This document shows, in pieces, positions 26,641 through 35,892 of a stretch of 46,563 bases of DNA. Positions within the stretch are counted from its first letter, which is position 1. Each line of letters starts with the position of its first letter. Origin of the DNA: Bacteroidales bacterium UBA3810 (lineage in GTDB: Bacteria; Bacteroidota; Bacteroidia; Bacteroidales; Paludibacteraceae); contig DFEE01000033.1 in the NCBI GenBank assembly GCA_002368645.1, forward strand, positions 1-46,563, given 5' to 3'. The position numbers and the translations under genes are program-made. The notes under the pieces were generated by a model. It worked only from the letters and a program-made list of their open reading frames with translations. It searched no databases and was not told the DNA's origin.

Positions 26641-28644
26641 ATGAAGAATAATAGCTTAATACGTTATATTTTAGCATCTCTCCTATTGGTGCTGTCAGTA
26701 CTCGGTAGCGACCTAACGGCTCAACCCGCTCGTTCTGCTACGCCGAGCCGCTCGGCAAGTGGTTCCTCCGCCCGTAAACCGGCTGCTAAACAAAATAACC
26801 GACCGGTTCGCTTGGACGATATCCATCATATCGCCTTCTGGGGTGGAGTAGGTTATAGCGGACTTGTCAATTCCTATGGTATGGGCGATTATGGGCAACA
26901 TAAGTTCCTCGGCGGCGGTGGTGGTATGATTGGTGTAGGCTATGAGTACCACTATAAGAAGTTCCAACTATCCGTCGGACCGGAGTTCCGCATCTTCTCC
27001 TCGCAAGATAACCTGCTCTATAATAGACCATATAAATTGAGTTTACCTTCCTATGGGCAGACCTATAACTATATCTTTGGCAAGAGCGCCGATGCTTATG
27101 AACCGCTCCGACAAACAGAGGTAATCGGGCAGATAACCTTACCTATCCTGTTTGGTGCTACATTCCCGGTAGAGAAGATTGGTCATATCTTCTTCATGGC
27201 GGGTGCTAAAATAGGATATACTCTGCTTTCATCCTATACCCAAAAGGGCTCCTTGACAACCTCTATCACTGATAACTGGGCATATGATGACCACTGGTAT
27301 GACATCGGTCATAACACCGACTCCAAGACCGGAAAACTATATTCCGGTAAGGACAATTTCGGCTTGGATGCTGCTTTGTCGGCGGAGGTTGGTGTGCTAC
27401 TGGATGATTATCTCTCGGCAGATTGGCAGGATAATAATGAGGACAGCAAACACCCTTGGCATATGCGGGTAAGCTTGTTCTTGGACTATGGCCTGAACAA
27501 TATGAATATCGGCAAAAATGTCGATTTCGCATCCATTGATGCTACGCGATTGGATGAGCCTGGGACCCATGGCTTGAGTACCACTTCATTGCATCAGTCC
27601 GCTTGGGCTAATGGTAGGGTGAACAGTCTCCTCGTCGGTGCTAAGTTCACCGCTTTGCTGCAACTGAACAAACCTAAGAAACCGAAACCGCAGAATCCGT
27701 ACTTGGTAATGCGCTTGATGAATGCTCGAACTGGTATGCCTATCGCGGCGACCGAGCCTAAGGCTGTCGTGGAGATTACTGCGCTCCAGAACGGTCGACT
27801 CACTAAGCGTACTCCGAACTCCAAGTCTATGGTGCTCCATCGTGCCGTGCCCGGTAATTACCATGTTACTGTCAGCCAGCCCGGTTATCTGCCGTATGAG
27901 CCGTTTGATGCTACCTTGATTGCGGAGGTTAACAATAATCTGCAGGAAAAGATAGATACAACCTTTATCATGCTGTACCCCGAACCGACGGTAACCTTGC
28001 ATGTCACGGATATCAAGACCGGAAAACCCATTACGGCTACTATCGCCATCATGGATACTGCTACCAATAAAACCTGCCTGTCTCTCCGTCATGAGGCATC
28101 GCAAGCTAAGGTGACCGGTAAAGTGCCTTTCAATAACTACTATACGGCGTTGGTACAAGCTGAGAACTACCAGCAGCAGTTCTTCCCCGTGGGACATCAA
28201 GGATATGACGATATTGACTTGACCTTGGCGATGACCCCCATAGAGAAGAGAACATATATCTTGGAGAATATGTTCTTTGCCACCGACAAAACCGATATTT
28301 TGCCTAAGTCCGAGCCGGCACTGCAAGAGCTCTTTGAGTTCTTGAACGAGAATCCCGGCGTCCGTATCTTGATTACCGGTCACACTGACTGGATCGGTTC
28401 CGATAAAGATAACCAAATCTTGTCTGAAGGTCGTTCTGCATCTGTACGCCAAGCGATGATAGACCGTGGTATTGATCCTGCCCGTATGGAGACGGACGGT
28501 AAGGGCGAAACAATGCCTATTGCCACCAATGATACCGAGAAAGGTCGTCAGCGTAACCGCCGTGTAGAGATTACTATTCTCGAGACGGGAACTGAAGATG
28601 AAGTAAAAGTTGAACATAGAGAAGTGTCCGATGAGGAGTTATAA
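26641..28644 (+). CDS. Outer-membrane barrel with C-terminal OmpA domain
   Basis: A 667-aa protein. The signal peptide is followed by a low-complexity Ser/Ala/Arg/Pro linker (28-55). Residues ~60-345 look like an outer-membrane beta-barrel (WGGVGYSG, GGMIGVGYEYHYKKFQLSVG, VNSLLVGAKFTALLQLN). Two carboxypeptidase-regulatory-like domains lie at ~352-430 and ~440-525. An OmpA/MotB peptidoglycan-binding domain spans ~540-650 (MFFATDKTDILPKSEP, ILITGHTDWIGS, RQRNRRVEI). Its likely role is to tie an outer-membrane channel or scaffold to the cell wall. It sits between a cassette-bearing surface protein and a second, related barrel, so a part in exporting or anchoring the surface proteins is plausible; this is inference. 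Confidence 0.85.
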   Translation: MKNNSLIRYILASLLLVLSVLGSDLTAQPARSATPSRSASGSSARKPAAKQNNRPVRLDDIHHIAFWGGVGYSGLVNSYGMGDYGQHKFLGGGGGMIGVGYEYHYKKFQLSVGPEFRIFSSQDNLLYNRPYKLSLPSYGQTYNYIFGKSADAYEPLRQTEVIGQITLPILFGATFPVEKIGHIFFMAGAKIGYTLLSSYTQKGSLTTSITDNWAYDDHWYDIGHNTDSKTGKLYSGKDNFGLDAALSAEVGVLLDDYLSADWQDNNEDSKHPWHMRVSLFLDYGLNNMNIGKNVDFASIDATRLDEPGTHGLSTTSLHQSAWANGRVNSLLVGAKFTALLQLNKPKKPKPQNPYLVMRLMNARTGMPIAATEPKAVVEITALQNGRLTKRTPNSKSMVLHRAVPGNYHVTVSQPGYLPYEPFDATLIAEVNNNLQEKIDTTFIMLYPEPTVTLHVTDIKTGKPITATIAIMDTATNKTCLSLRHEASQAKVTGKVPFNNYYTALVQAENYQQQFFPVGHQGYDDIDLTLAMTPIEKRTYILENMFFATDKTDILPKSEPALQELFEFLNENPGVRILITGHTDWIGSDKDNQILSEGRSASVRQAMIDRGIDPARMETDGKGETMPIATNDTEKGRQRNRRVEITILETGTEDEVKVEHREVSDEEL

Positions 28645-29548
28645 GTCAATCATACTATCGCTCTTGCTGCTACTCGTGAGCTTGGGTTCGCGGGCGGCAG
28701 TGAACCATTTTATCACCCTTACGGGGCAAGTAGGTGAACACTCGTGGATAACCGGGACTGATGCCGTCAAAGCTAATAGTAGTTTCGGTATTGGCGGCGG
28801 AGTAGGTGTGCACTACGAGCTACAGAAGAAGCATTTCCTGCTTACGGCAGGTTTGGATGCCAATCCTTCTTATTCCGTCTTCTCGCTCGTGCCGTATCAG
28901 ACTTCTTTCGAATGCCTTGATACGCAGCAGGACAGGATGACTTATACCTACTATTTCCATGACCGTAAAGACGCTTATACCAATGTGGCTCTACATGTGC
29001 CTTTGATGCTCGGCGGACAGTTTGATAAAGTATATTTCCTCGTCGGTGCTAAAGTGAGTATGAGCCTCTTTGGGCAAGCGAACGGCTTTTCGCTCGTGAA
29101 CTCGGAAGGTTCCTATCAGCAGTTCATCGGCGACTTTAGGGATATGTACGAGCATGCTTTCTTTACAGACCATCAAGTGGCTACTCAGATGCCGATTGCG
29201 TTTAATATGAATGTTTTGGCGTCTCTGGAGTTGGGTCTCCGTTTGGGAGATGGATATAAAGCTACCGGTTTTGGCTATAAACAGAAACAGAAAATTCAAT
29301 ATAGAATTGCCTTATTTGCCGACTACGGTGTGCTCAATGCCGTGAACACGGCTCCTTATCCGCTCTACAGCACGCCTACGTTGTTTAACGAAAGCGATAT
29401 GACATCCGGCGTGGTGATTAACAATCTATTGTTATCCGAAGCTCGCCCCAATCGCGTAAACCCCTTGCAGATTGGCGTTAAGTTCACCGTCTTATTCAAA
29501 GTCGGCGAACCTAAGAAATGCGTCATCTGTCATGAAGACGATCGCTAA
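28631..29548 (+). CDS. Outer-membrane beta-barrel protein
   Basis: A 305-aa protein. The start is placed at the ATG at 28631 (MRSYKSIILSLLLLLVSLGS, a signal peptide); it overlaps the end of the preceding gene by 14 bases. The mature part alternates hydrophobic and polar residues (SFGIGGGVGVHYELQKKHFL, VALHVPLMLGGQFDKVYFLV) as in small barrels. It shares with the preceding barrel a final strand of the form LxxGxKFTxLxxxxxPKK (NPLQIGVKFTVLFKVGEPKK), then ends CVICHEDDR, which carries two cysteines. The two barrels look homologous, one with and one without the OmpA domain. It is the last gene of the operon; no clear terminator is seen before the convergent truA. Confidence 0.8.
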   Translation: MRSYKSIILSLLLLLVSLGSRAAVNHFITLTGQVGEHSWITGTDAVKANSSFGIGGGVGVHYELQKKHFLLTAGLDANPSYSVFSLVPYQTSFECLDTQQDRMTYTYYFHDRKDAYTNVALHVPLMLGGQFDKVYFLVGAKVSMSLFGQANGFSLVNSEGSYQQFIGDFRDMYEHAFFTDHQVATQMPIAFNMNVLASLELGLRLGDGYKATGFGYKQKQKIQYRIALFADYGVLNAVNTAPYPLYSTPTLFNESDMTSGVVINNLLLSEARPNRVNPLQIGVKFTVLFKVGEPKKCVICHEDDR

Positions 29549-29554
29549 ATCGGT

Positions 29555-30298
29555 TTAATATTGAATGTGAACAAGATAAAGCCCTTCGGGGGCAGCGCTA
29601 TCGCCTGCTGAGCATCGGTCTTGGCAGGCGATTATTGTTTGCAAATCGGCGGGCGCAATCTTATGCCTCCCTACGAGGTAGAGCGTACCGACTACGGCAC
29701 GAACCATGTTTCTTAAGAAACGGTCTGCCTCGATGGTGAACGTTGCTTCTTTCTCTGCAAGGTCGTATGTCCAGTTTGCTGCGGTAATGGTGCAGATAGT
29801 GGTCTTGACATCCGTATGCACTTTGGAGAATGACGCAAAGTCCTGACGCCCGAGGAGGTACTGCGCTGCCGTATTCATAAGCTCAAAGTCCAACCCCTCT
29901 GCTACGCGTGCCCGCAGACCTTCACTGAAAGGATTTTTCTTCCAGGTGATACGGTACTCATAGCGGCGAGCTTGGGCGTCAAAACGGGCATGAGCGTTCT
30001 CTTTTACCGGAAAAATAGCATAGATGACAATATCGTATGGAAGGAGAGCGTTTAGGTGATAGACAACGTCTGAGGGGGAAAGTAGTGCTTCGGGGTTGCC
30101 ATTCCAATCAAAATGAGCATACATCTCTAAGGCATGCACGCCTGCATCTGTTCGTCCCGCAAATGTGAGCGCAATAGGCGCGCGAAGAATACGGGTCATA
30201 GCATTTTCTAAGACCTCTTGAACACTGATGCCGTTAGGCTGGCGCTGAGAACCATGATAGTTAGTGCCGCGGTAGGCGAAGCGAATGAAGTAACGCAT
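29555..30298 (-). CDS. truA: tRNA pseudouridine synthase A
   Basis: A 247-aa TruA, which makes pseudouridine at positions 38-40 of the tRNA anticodon stem-loop. It starts MRYFIRFAYRGTNYHGSQRQ, shows the catalytic motif AGRTDAGVHA with Asp51, and has a C-terminal FLRNMVRAVVGTLYLVG as expected. Length is normal. Its start overlaps the end of the flippase gene by 38 bases, so the two are translationally linked in the minus-strand operon. It is convergent with the barrel gene, with 6 bases between the stops. Confidence 0.95.
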   Translation of the reverse strand: MRYFIRFAYRGTNYHGSQRQPNGISVQEVLENAMTRILRAPIALTFAGRTDAGVHALEMYAHFDWNGNPEALLSPSDVVYHLNALLPYDIVIYAIFPVKENAHARFDAQARRYEYRITWKKNPFSEGLRARVAEGLDFELMNTAAQYLLGRQDFASFSKVHTDVKTTICTITAANWTYDLAEKEATFTIEADRFLRNMVRAVVGTLYLVGRHKIAPADLQTIIACQDRCSAGDSAAPEGLYLVHIQY

Positions 30299-31790
30299 CT
30301 ATCTCCGATGATATATGTAGTTTATAGGCTATTAGTAGTCCTCCACCGAGCAGAATACTTGTCCGTAAGATTGAGTCAGCTATCATGGTCCCAAACGTAC
30401 TTACCCATAGGGGACTGATATACTTTTGGACTAAAAAATCAAGGACGCCGATACCGATTAGTAGTATGAGGCTCAGCAAATGAGCCCTGCCAAAAGGCTG
30501 TGCCTTGAGAACGACGCAGCCGATAACTGCCAACATGGCGTAGAAAATACCGTTGCTTATCAGCGTCGCTGCGGCGCCGCCGTCCATACCCCATAGAGGA
30601 ATAAGCTGATTATTGAGCACGATGGCTGTGACGGTGAGTACTAAAGAACTTATGAGGTTGAATACATACCACTTGCTATAACTGATGGCAGGACCGAAAA
30701 TGGCGAAAGTCGCTACAAGCCACTGGCTTAGCCCGAGAATGAAAACCGTATGTTTGGCGACGGCATAGGTCTCGCCATTGGGCAGAAGCGCAAAGATAAG
30801 GTCTATGTTCATCCAGATAGTGAGGAAGATAATGCCCCCTATCAGCAATAGGTTACTGCTGACTTGTCGTAAGAGCCGGGTGACATCGCTTTGATTATGC
30901 TGTTTTATCGCCTGGGCTAATTCCGGTTGGCTTATCGCCAAAACAGAACGATAGGGTATGCTGACCATGACGGCGATATAGGTCGCTATGGCGTATATAC
31001 CGGTATAACTTAGCCCCATTTTGGCAGTAATGAAGAACGAACTGACCACCGGTCCTAATACGCCCGTCAGGGCACTGATGATGAGAAACCCGGTATAGAG
31101 CATGTACTCATTGACAAGAGGCTTATTCGCGCGTAGAAAAGCCATGTCGGCACGAATACCGATACCCCCTAACGAGGCAACATAGCAGCAGTTGATAAGC
31201 GCTGCTATAGCGTAGGTCAGACAGATTCCGAGCACATAACCGTCCATCGATAGGACATGAAACGCATAGAGCGTATAGGTCAGTAACATACCTATTCGTA
31301 TGCCAATCTCGCGGACGGTACGTGGCACAACGATATGCCGGAGAACAGAGGCATTGGTCTCAAAAATCGTCTGGTACAGCATGAAGAAGGCAATAGGCAG
31401 TACCGCGTAGTAGTATTCATTGAAAAGAGGACTTTTCTCCCCGAACCAGGCTTGCAGAGGCGTCGCTAACGCCCAATAGATAAGCGCCATAAGCGCAAAT
31501 CCAAAGAGCGAAACATAGACTGTCCACGCGAAGAAACCATGATGACGAGGCAAGACCTTATCCGACTCATCGCTCTTGAAATAGGGGAAGAAACGGATAA
31601 TGCTCGATGAGGTGCCGAGCTGCGCCAAACCGATAAAAAGAGTGGCGGCGTCGATAAGGACGCGCGCCAAACCTATCTCTTCTGCCGTCAAAAAACGGGT
31701 TATCACGAAGAAGGTCGTTACAAAGCCTATCGCGACGCCTATATACGTCACGATAGTGCCTTTTATGCCTTGCTTCGCAATAATTCCCAT
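30261..31790 (-). CDS. Polysaccharide flippase-like (MATE/Wzx) membrane protein
   Basis: A 509-aa integral membrane protein with 12-14 predicted membrane segments, of the polysaccharide-transport/MVF superfamily (begins MGIIAKQGIKGTIVTYIGVA, then FLTAEEIGLARVLIDAATLF). Members move lipid-linked sugars or similar lipids across the inner membrane; the substrate here is unknown. The gene overlaps truA and follows the FKBP genes in one minus-strand operon. A second flippase of almost equal length is the first gene of the same operon. No glycosyltransferases lie nearby. Confidence 0.88.
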   Translation of the reverse strand: MGIIAKQGIKGTIVTYIGVAIGFVTTFFVITRFLTAEEIGLARVLIDAATLFIGLAQLGTSSSIIRFFPYFKSDESDKVLPRHHGFFAWTVYVSLFGFALMALIYWALATPLQAWFGEKSPLFNEYYYAVLPIAFFMLYQTIFETNASVLRHIVVPRTVREIGIRIGMLLTYTLYAFHVLSMDGYVLGICLTYAIAALINCCYVASLGGIGIRADMAFLRANKPLVNEYMLYTGFLIISALTGVLGPVVSSFFITAKMGLSYTGIYAIATYIAVMVSIPYRSVLAISQPELAQAIKQHNQSDVTRLLRQVSSNLLLIGGIIFLTIWMNIDLIFALLPNGETYAVAKHTVFILGLSQWLVATFAIFGPAISYSKWYVFNLISSLVLTVTAIVLNNQLIPLWGMDGGAAATLISNGIFYAMLAVIGCVVLKAQPFGRAHLLSLILLIGIGVLDFLVQKYISPLWVSTFGTMIADSILRTSILLGGGLLIAYKLHISSEIDALLHSLRLPRH

Positions 31791-31820
31791 GGTTATCCTT
31801 GTCGGCTGACTATCAGGAAC

Positions 31821-33074
31821 TTATTCGATTCCGAGAAGCTCTACATCGAAGATAAGGGTCGAGTAGGGCGGAATTTTACCGGCTGATTGGGCGCCGTAGC
31901 CTAACTCTTGAGGGATATAGAACCTGAACTTGGAGCCTACCGGCATCAGTTGCACGCCTTCTGTCCAACCCTTTATAACTTGGTTCAAACCAAAGGTAAT
32001 GGGCTCGCCGCGGTCAACCGAACTGTCAAAGACCGTTCCGTCAATCAGCGTACCATGGTAATGTACTTTAACCTTGGCATCTGCCGTAGGCTTGGGACCT
32101 TTACCCATCTTGATAACCTCATATTGGAGACCGGACTCTGTGACTGTTACGCCGTCACGGAGCGCATTCTCTGCGAGGAATTGCTCGCCTTGCTCCTTGA
32201 CATTGCCATAGCGGATATGGTTCATCGTCTCGGTGATATAGCTATTGGCACTCTGCATGTCAAACGGCTCGGCGAACCCATAAATACCATTGACAAACCC
32301 CTGAGAGATAAGTGCAAAGTCGGTCATTAAGGATGCTTCTCCAAGCAGACCTTGAGGCTCTTGCTCGCGGATGGATTTACCGATTTGCTCACCCATGTTT
32401 ACGAGTTGCGGGTTGATGACATGACTATGCAATCCCTCGTTGATAGCGGCGATAAACTCCTCTTCTTGCTCGCCTGTCGAGTCGTTGCGCAGGAGATATT
32501 GCCGTACTTGATCACCGTTCAAGAGACCGAAGGCATAGTTCAAACTGTCGTTCTCGGAGTTGAGCGCTACAGTAGCAACAGCCTTGGGGCATTTGCTCTT
32601 CTTGATAACACCGGCGGCTTCGGTCTCGGAAGCCTGTGCGCTTTGCTGATAAGCGTTCATGAAATAAGCGCGTGCTTCATCTACTTTTAGACCTGTGGTG
32701 TCACCGTGCATACCGTTGACGAGGGCTTGGAAGAAAATCTTTTCGTTAAGCGCCCAAGCTTTATTGTCCGCAAGACCGCTCTTCTCACTGGCTTTAATGG
32801 AAGAACCGATGTTATAGCCGGCTGCGGCTATCTCGCTACGCTCCTTAATCTCGTTGTTATAGCCGCGGTTAAGTGCGTCCATAAACTCGTTAATGACCGC
32901 CTCGGAACTGTCCTCTTGGAAGTACATCGCCTTGAGCTGACCGCCATTAAGGAAACCGAGTGCATAATTGACTGAATCATTGAGGTCTTCTAATACGACC
33001 TTGTGGGCTTTATACGTGTTCCCGCACGAGATAAGGGCAATAGCTGCCAGAATTAATAAAGTTGACTTTTTCAT
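31821..33074 (-). CDS. FKBP-type prolyl isomerase lipoprotein with two FKBP_N-like units
   Basis: A 417-aa protein. MKKSTLLILAAIALISCGN carries a lipobox with Cys17. The residues after the cysteine are not acidic, so export to the cell surface is not indicated and a periplasmic lipoprotein is likely. Two FKBP_N-like helical units lie at ~28-150 (SVNYALGFLNGGQLK) and ~170-295 (SLNYAFGLLNGDQVR). The FKBP catalytic domain covers ~320-417 (VKVHYHGTLIDGTVFDSS, FRFYIPQELGYGAQ, LIFDVELLGIE). It probably assists folding of exported proteins. Tandem FKBP_N units are unusual and suggest internal duplication. It lies 15 bases after the related gene upstream. Confidence 0.92.
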   Translation of the reverse strand: MKKSTLLILAAIALISCGNTYKAHKVVLEDLNDSVNYALGFLNGGQLKAMYFQEDSSEAVINEFMDALNRGYNNEIKERSEIAAAGYNIGSSIKASEKSGLADNKAWALNEKIFFQALVNGMHGDTTGLKVDEARAYFMNAYQQSAQASETEAAGVIKKSKCPKAVATVALNSENDSLNYAFGLLNGDQVRQYLLRNDSTGEQEEEFIAAINEGLHSHVINPQLVNMGEQIGKSIREQEPQGLLGEASLMTDFALISQGFVNGIYGFAEPFDMQSANSYITETMNHIRYGNVKEQGEQFLAENALRDGVTVTESGLQYEVIKMGKGPKPTADAKVKVHYHGTLIDGTVFDSSVDRGEPITFGLNQVIKGWTEGVQLMPVGSKFRFYIPQELGYGAQSAGKIPPYSTLIFDVELLGIE

Positions 33075-33089
33075 TTCTTATGATGTTTT

Positions 33090-33605
33090 TTATTCAATTC
33101 CGAGTAACTCGACGGTGAAGATTAGAGTCGCATACGGAGGAATAGAACCTCCGGCACCTTGTGCTCCGTAGCCGAGCTCATAGGGGATATATAATTTGTA
33201 CTTGGAGCCGATGGACATGAGCTGTAAACCTTCTGTCCAGCCCTTAATGACTTGATTTAAGCCAAAGGTAATAGGCTCGCCGCGCTTATACGAACTATCA
33301 AAAACTGTGCCATCGGTCAGTGTCCCCTCGTAGTGTACACGCACTTTGTCAGTCGCTTTGGGCTTTTGACCGATAGTCGCCTCAATCACTTCGTATTGGA
33401 GACCCGACGGAGTGGTCTTCACTTCGGGGCGTTTAGCGTTAGCGGCGAGGAATTGCTCTCCCGCTTCTTTCGCTTCTGTAGAGGCTTTCAGGATAAAATC
33501 CAGTCCGCCTTTGAATTCTTCAAAATTAAGCTCTTTTTCGCCGTACTGCATCAGTACTTGCGCAACTTGTGCTCCCAACTGGAAGCTGATACTGTTTTGA
33601 TTCAT
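33090..33605 (-). CDS. FKBP-type peptidyl-prolyl isomerase
   Basis: A 171-aa prolyl isomerase. A short N-terminal helical part (1-65) is a trimmed FKBP_N domain. The FKBP fold follows: VRVHYEGTLTDGTVFDSSYK, ITFGLNQVIKGWTEGLQLM, YKLYIPYELGYGAQGAG, LIFTVELLGIE. It has no signal peptide, so it is likely cytoplasmic, unlike its lipoprotein neighbour. The two FKBP domains are close in sequence and probably arose by local duplication. The 110 bases upstream (33606-33715) hold no gene, only imperfect repeats of CCCGGT(C/T)TC. Confidence 0.93.
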   Translation of the reverse strand: MNQNSISFQLGAQVAQVLMQYGEKELNFEEFKGGLDFILKASTEAKEAGEQFLAANAKRPEVKTTPSGLQYEVIEATIGQKPKATDKVRVHYEGTLTDGTVFDSSYKRGEPITFGLNQVIKGWTEGLQLMSIGSKYKLYIPYELGYGAQGAGGSIPPYATLIFTVELLGIE

Positions 33606-33715
33606 GCTCTATTATTTATATTATTAGTCTTGATTCCCGACTCTATGCCTCTTGCTTTCCCGGTCTCTTGGCTCCCCGGTTCCCCGGTCTCCTGGAACAT
33701 TAATAAATTGCACCA

Positions 33716-34366
33716 TTAATGCACCAGCGACGCAAACCGAGCGAGATATTTTCCGATTATATCAAACTCAATATTGACCGGACTACCGACCTTGATATAC
33801 TTGAAATTGGTCACCTCGTGGGTAAAAGGTATGATATTGACCGAAACAGACCCCCATTCTTCTATCGCCGAGTCTGAGCCTGCAGCGGGGCGAGTGAACT
33901 GCTGCGGCTCGCACACCGTGAGACTGACACCATTGATGCAGACCGAACCTTTGTCCACGCAGAAATACCCTCGGCGAATCATTTCTTGGGAGGACGGATA
34001 TTCGAACGTATATTTCCATGACCCGTCTAACTCCTCTACAGCGGTGCAGACTGCTTTGCAATCAACGTGCCCTTGCACGATATGCCCGTCTAAGAGCTTG
34101 TCTGCCGACATGGCTTTCTCAAGATTAACCCAATCACCGACCTTGAGTTCATCTAAATTGGTAAGCCTGAGGGTCTCCTGCATAGCGGTAACGGTATAGA
34201 GGTCGCCCTCGTGCTTGACCACGGTGAGGCAAACACCATTATGGGCGATAGATTGGTCTATTCCTAATGCGGTGGGGAAGGGAGAACGAAGCGTAAAATG
34301 CTTGTTGGTCCCTTCACAATCAATGCGCACTACTTGTGCCATTGCTTCTACGATGCCTGAAAACAT
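33716..34366 (-). CDS. ribE: Riboflavin synthase, alpha subunit
   Basis: A 216-aa enzyme that converts two 6,7-dimethyl-8-ribityllumazine molecules to riboflavin and a pyrimidinedione. It begins MFSGIVEAMAQV, the family start, and has two lumazine-binding barrels (~1-97 and ~98-200) with NGVCLTV and GHIVQGHVD in the first and INGVSLTV in the second. Length is normal. Its start lies inside the end of the upstream flippase gene (47-base overlap); the conserved MFSGIVE start shows that this overlap is real. No other riboflavin gene is in the window. Confidence 0.95.
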   Translation of the reverse strand: MFSGIVEAMAQVVRIDCEGTNKHFTLRSPFPTALGIDQSIAHNGVCLTVVKHEGDLYTVTAMQETLRLTNLDELKVGDWVNLEKAMSADKLLDGHIVQGHVDCKAVCTAVEELDGSWKYTFEYPSSQEMIRRGYFCVDKGSVCINGVSLTVCEPQQFTRPAAGSDSAIEEWGSVSVNIIPFTHEVTNFKYIKVGSPVNIEFDIIGKYLARFASLVH

Positions 34367-35831
34367 ATAAGTCTAATTTATAAATGATTGCACAATATAT
34401 CAGTACTATAACGGTGCCGATACCCATCATTCCCCATGAGTTGGTCACGAACTGCCGAATGCCGTAATAGACACCGAGTAACGCGATGGTAATAACCGTA
34501 TAAAGCCCTATCCGCTTAAGGTCATAAGGGATTGCGAGATGCCGCTTACCTATAAAATAGGATAGGAGCATAATGAGGAAAAAGCAGACTAACGAACTCG
34601 CCGCGGAAGCCATATAGCCGAACCGAGGCACAAACAACACCTGAATAATCACCGTGATACATAGCCCGATAAGCGAAAAATAGGCTCCCCACTTGGTCTG
34701 GTCGGTCAGTTTATACCAGAAGGAGAGGTTGAAATAAACACCCTGGAAAATGTAGGTCCAGAGGACAATAGGAACTACTTTAAGCCCCTCCCAATAGGAC
34801 GAAGCAATGATGTATTTGAGTAAATCAAGGTAGATAATCATACCCAAAAGAATGAGGTACGAGAAGATGATATAGTACTTCATCGCATCCGCATAGGCAT
34901 TGACGGAGTTCTTGTCCTTATATTGCCCGAAGACAAAAGGCTCGTAAGCATATCGGAATGCCTGCGTGAACATCATCATGACCATAGCGACCTTGAAGCA
35001 CGCACCGTAGATACCTAATTGCGTTTGCGCATCTCCGCCCTGGTAAAGGAAGGGGAAAATAATACGGTCTATAGTCTGATTCATAATACCCGCTACACCC
35101 AAAACCAAGAGCGGCAGCGAGTACCGCAACATGCGTTTCAGCAACGCTCCGCTGAACGCATACTTCTCTGCCGTAATAGCGGGAATGAGACATAGCGTCT
35201 GGATGCCGGTCGCTAATATATTGGCGACAAAGACATACCCGACACCGTAGGCGGGGTTGTACCACCAACTGATCCAAGACGCATCTGCTATCTTCGGGCA
35301 GATGACGAGGAAGAATATGTTGAAAACGATATTAAGGAATACAAAAAGCAACTTGAGGAATGCGAAACGGATGGCTTGTTTCTTATACCGCAAATACGCA
35401 AAGGGAATAGACGCAAATGCATCCATTGCGACGACAATCGCAAGTAGCGAAATAAACTCCTCATGTCCCTGATACCCGAGCCACGCGGCGATGGGGTGAC
35501 TGAAAAGACATACGACAACCGCAAAAATACTTGACGTCACGAAAAGACTCGTCAACGCCGTCGTATATACGGCATTCGGCTTCTCACCTTCTTTGGTGGC
35601 GAAACGGAAAAATCCGGTCTCCATACCGTAAGTAAGGATGACTAACAGCAACGCTGTCCAAGCGTAGAGGTTGGTCACAATACCGTAATCCGACTGCTGA
35701 GCCAACACGAAAGTATAAAGCGGTACCAATAGCCAGTTCAAAAACTTGCCGATGATTGACGACAAACCGTAGATGACGGTGTCTTTCGCCAAGGCGGCCA
35801 TCGCTGTCGCTACTTTATTATTAGAAGCCAT
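34320..35831 (-). CDS. Polysaccharide flippase-like membrane protein
   Basis: A 503-aa integral membrane protein of the oligosaccharide-flippase/MVF superfamily (VIYGLSSIIGKFLNWLLVPL; many membrane segments to the end). The start is set at 35831 (MASNNKVATAMAALAKD), because the frame upstream runs through the promoter at 35861-35892. It is the first gene of the minus-strand operon flippase, ribE, FKBP, FKBP lipoprotein, flippase, truA. It overlaps ribE by 47 bases. The substrate is unknown. Confidence 0.88.
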   Translation of the reverse strand: MASNNKVATAMAALAKDTVIYGLSSIIGKFLNWLLVPLYTFVLAQQSDYGIVTNLYAWTALLLVILTYGMETGFFRFATKEGEKPNAVYTTALTSLFVTSSIFAVVVCLFSHPIAAWLGYQGHEEFISLLAIVVAMDAFASIPFAYLRYKKQAIRFAFLKLLFVFLNIVFNIFFLVICPKIADASWISWWYNPAYGVGYVFVANILATGIQTLCLIPAITAEKYAFSGALLKRMLRYSLPLLVLGVAGIMNQTIDRIIFPFLYQGGDAQTQLGIYGACFKVAMVMMMFTQAFRYAYEPFVFGQYKDKNSVNAYADAMKYYIIFSYLILLGMIIYLDLLKYIIASSYWEGLKVVPIVLWTYIFQGVYFNLSFWYKLTDQTKWGAYFSLIGLCITVIIQVLFVPRFGYMASAASSLVCFFLIMLLSYFIGKRHLAIPYDLKRIGLYTVITIALLGVYYGIRQFVTNSWGMMGIGTVIVLIYCAIIYKLDLYVFRHRRSNGTSSAH

Positions 35832-35860
35832 GACTAAAATTGATAAATGCCAAAAACGCG

Positions 35861-35892
35861 CAAAAGTACGAAATCTTTCGCATATATGCAAA
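35861..35892 (-). promoter_or_regulatory. Bacteroidetes-type promoter of the housekeeping operon
   Basis: Minus strand: TTTG, 20 bases, TACTTTTG. The start point is expected near 35854, giving a leader of about 23 nt. Confidence 0.85.

Noticed and set aside
27586..28617. 343-codon minus-strand frame opposite the OmpA-domain protein
   Set aside because: The plus strand encodes a clear OmpA domain here; the antisense product has no family features.
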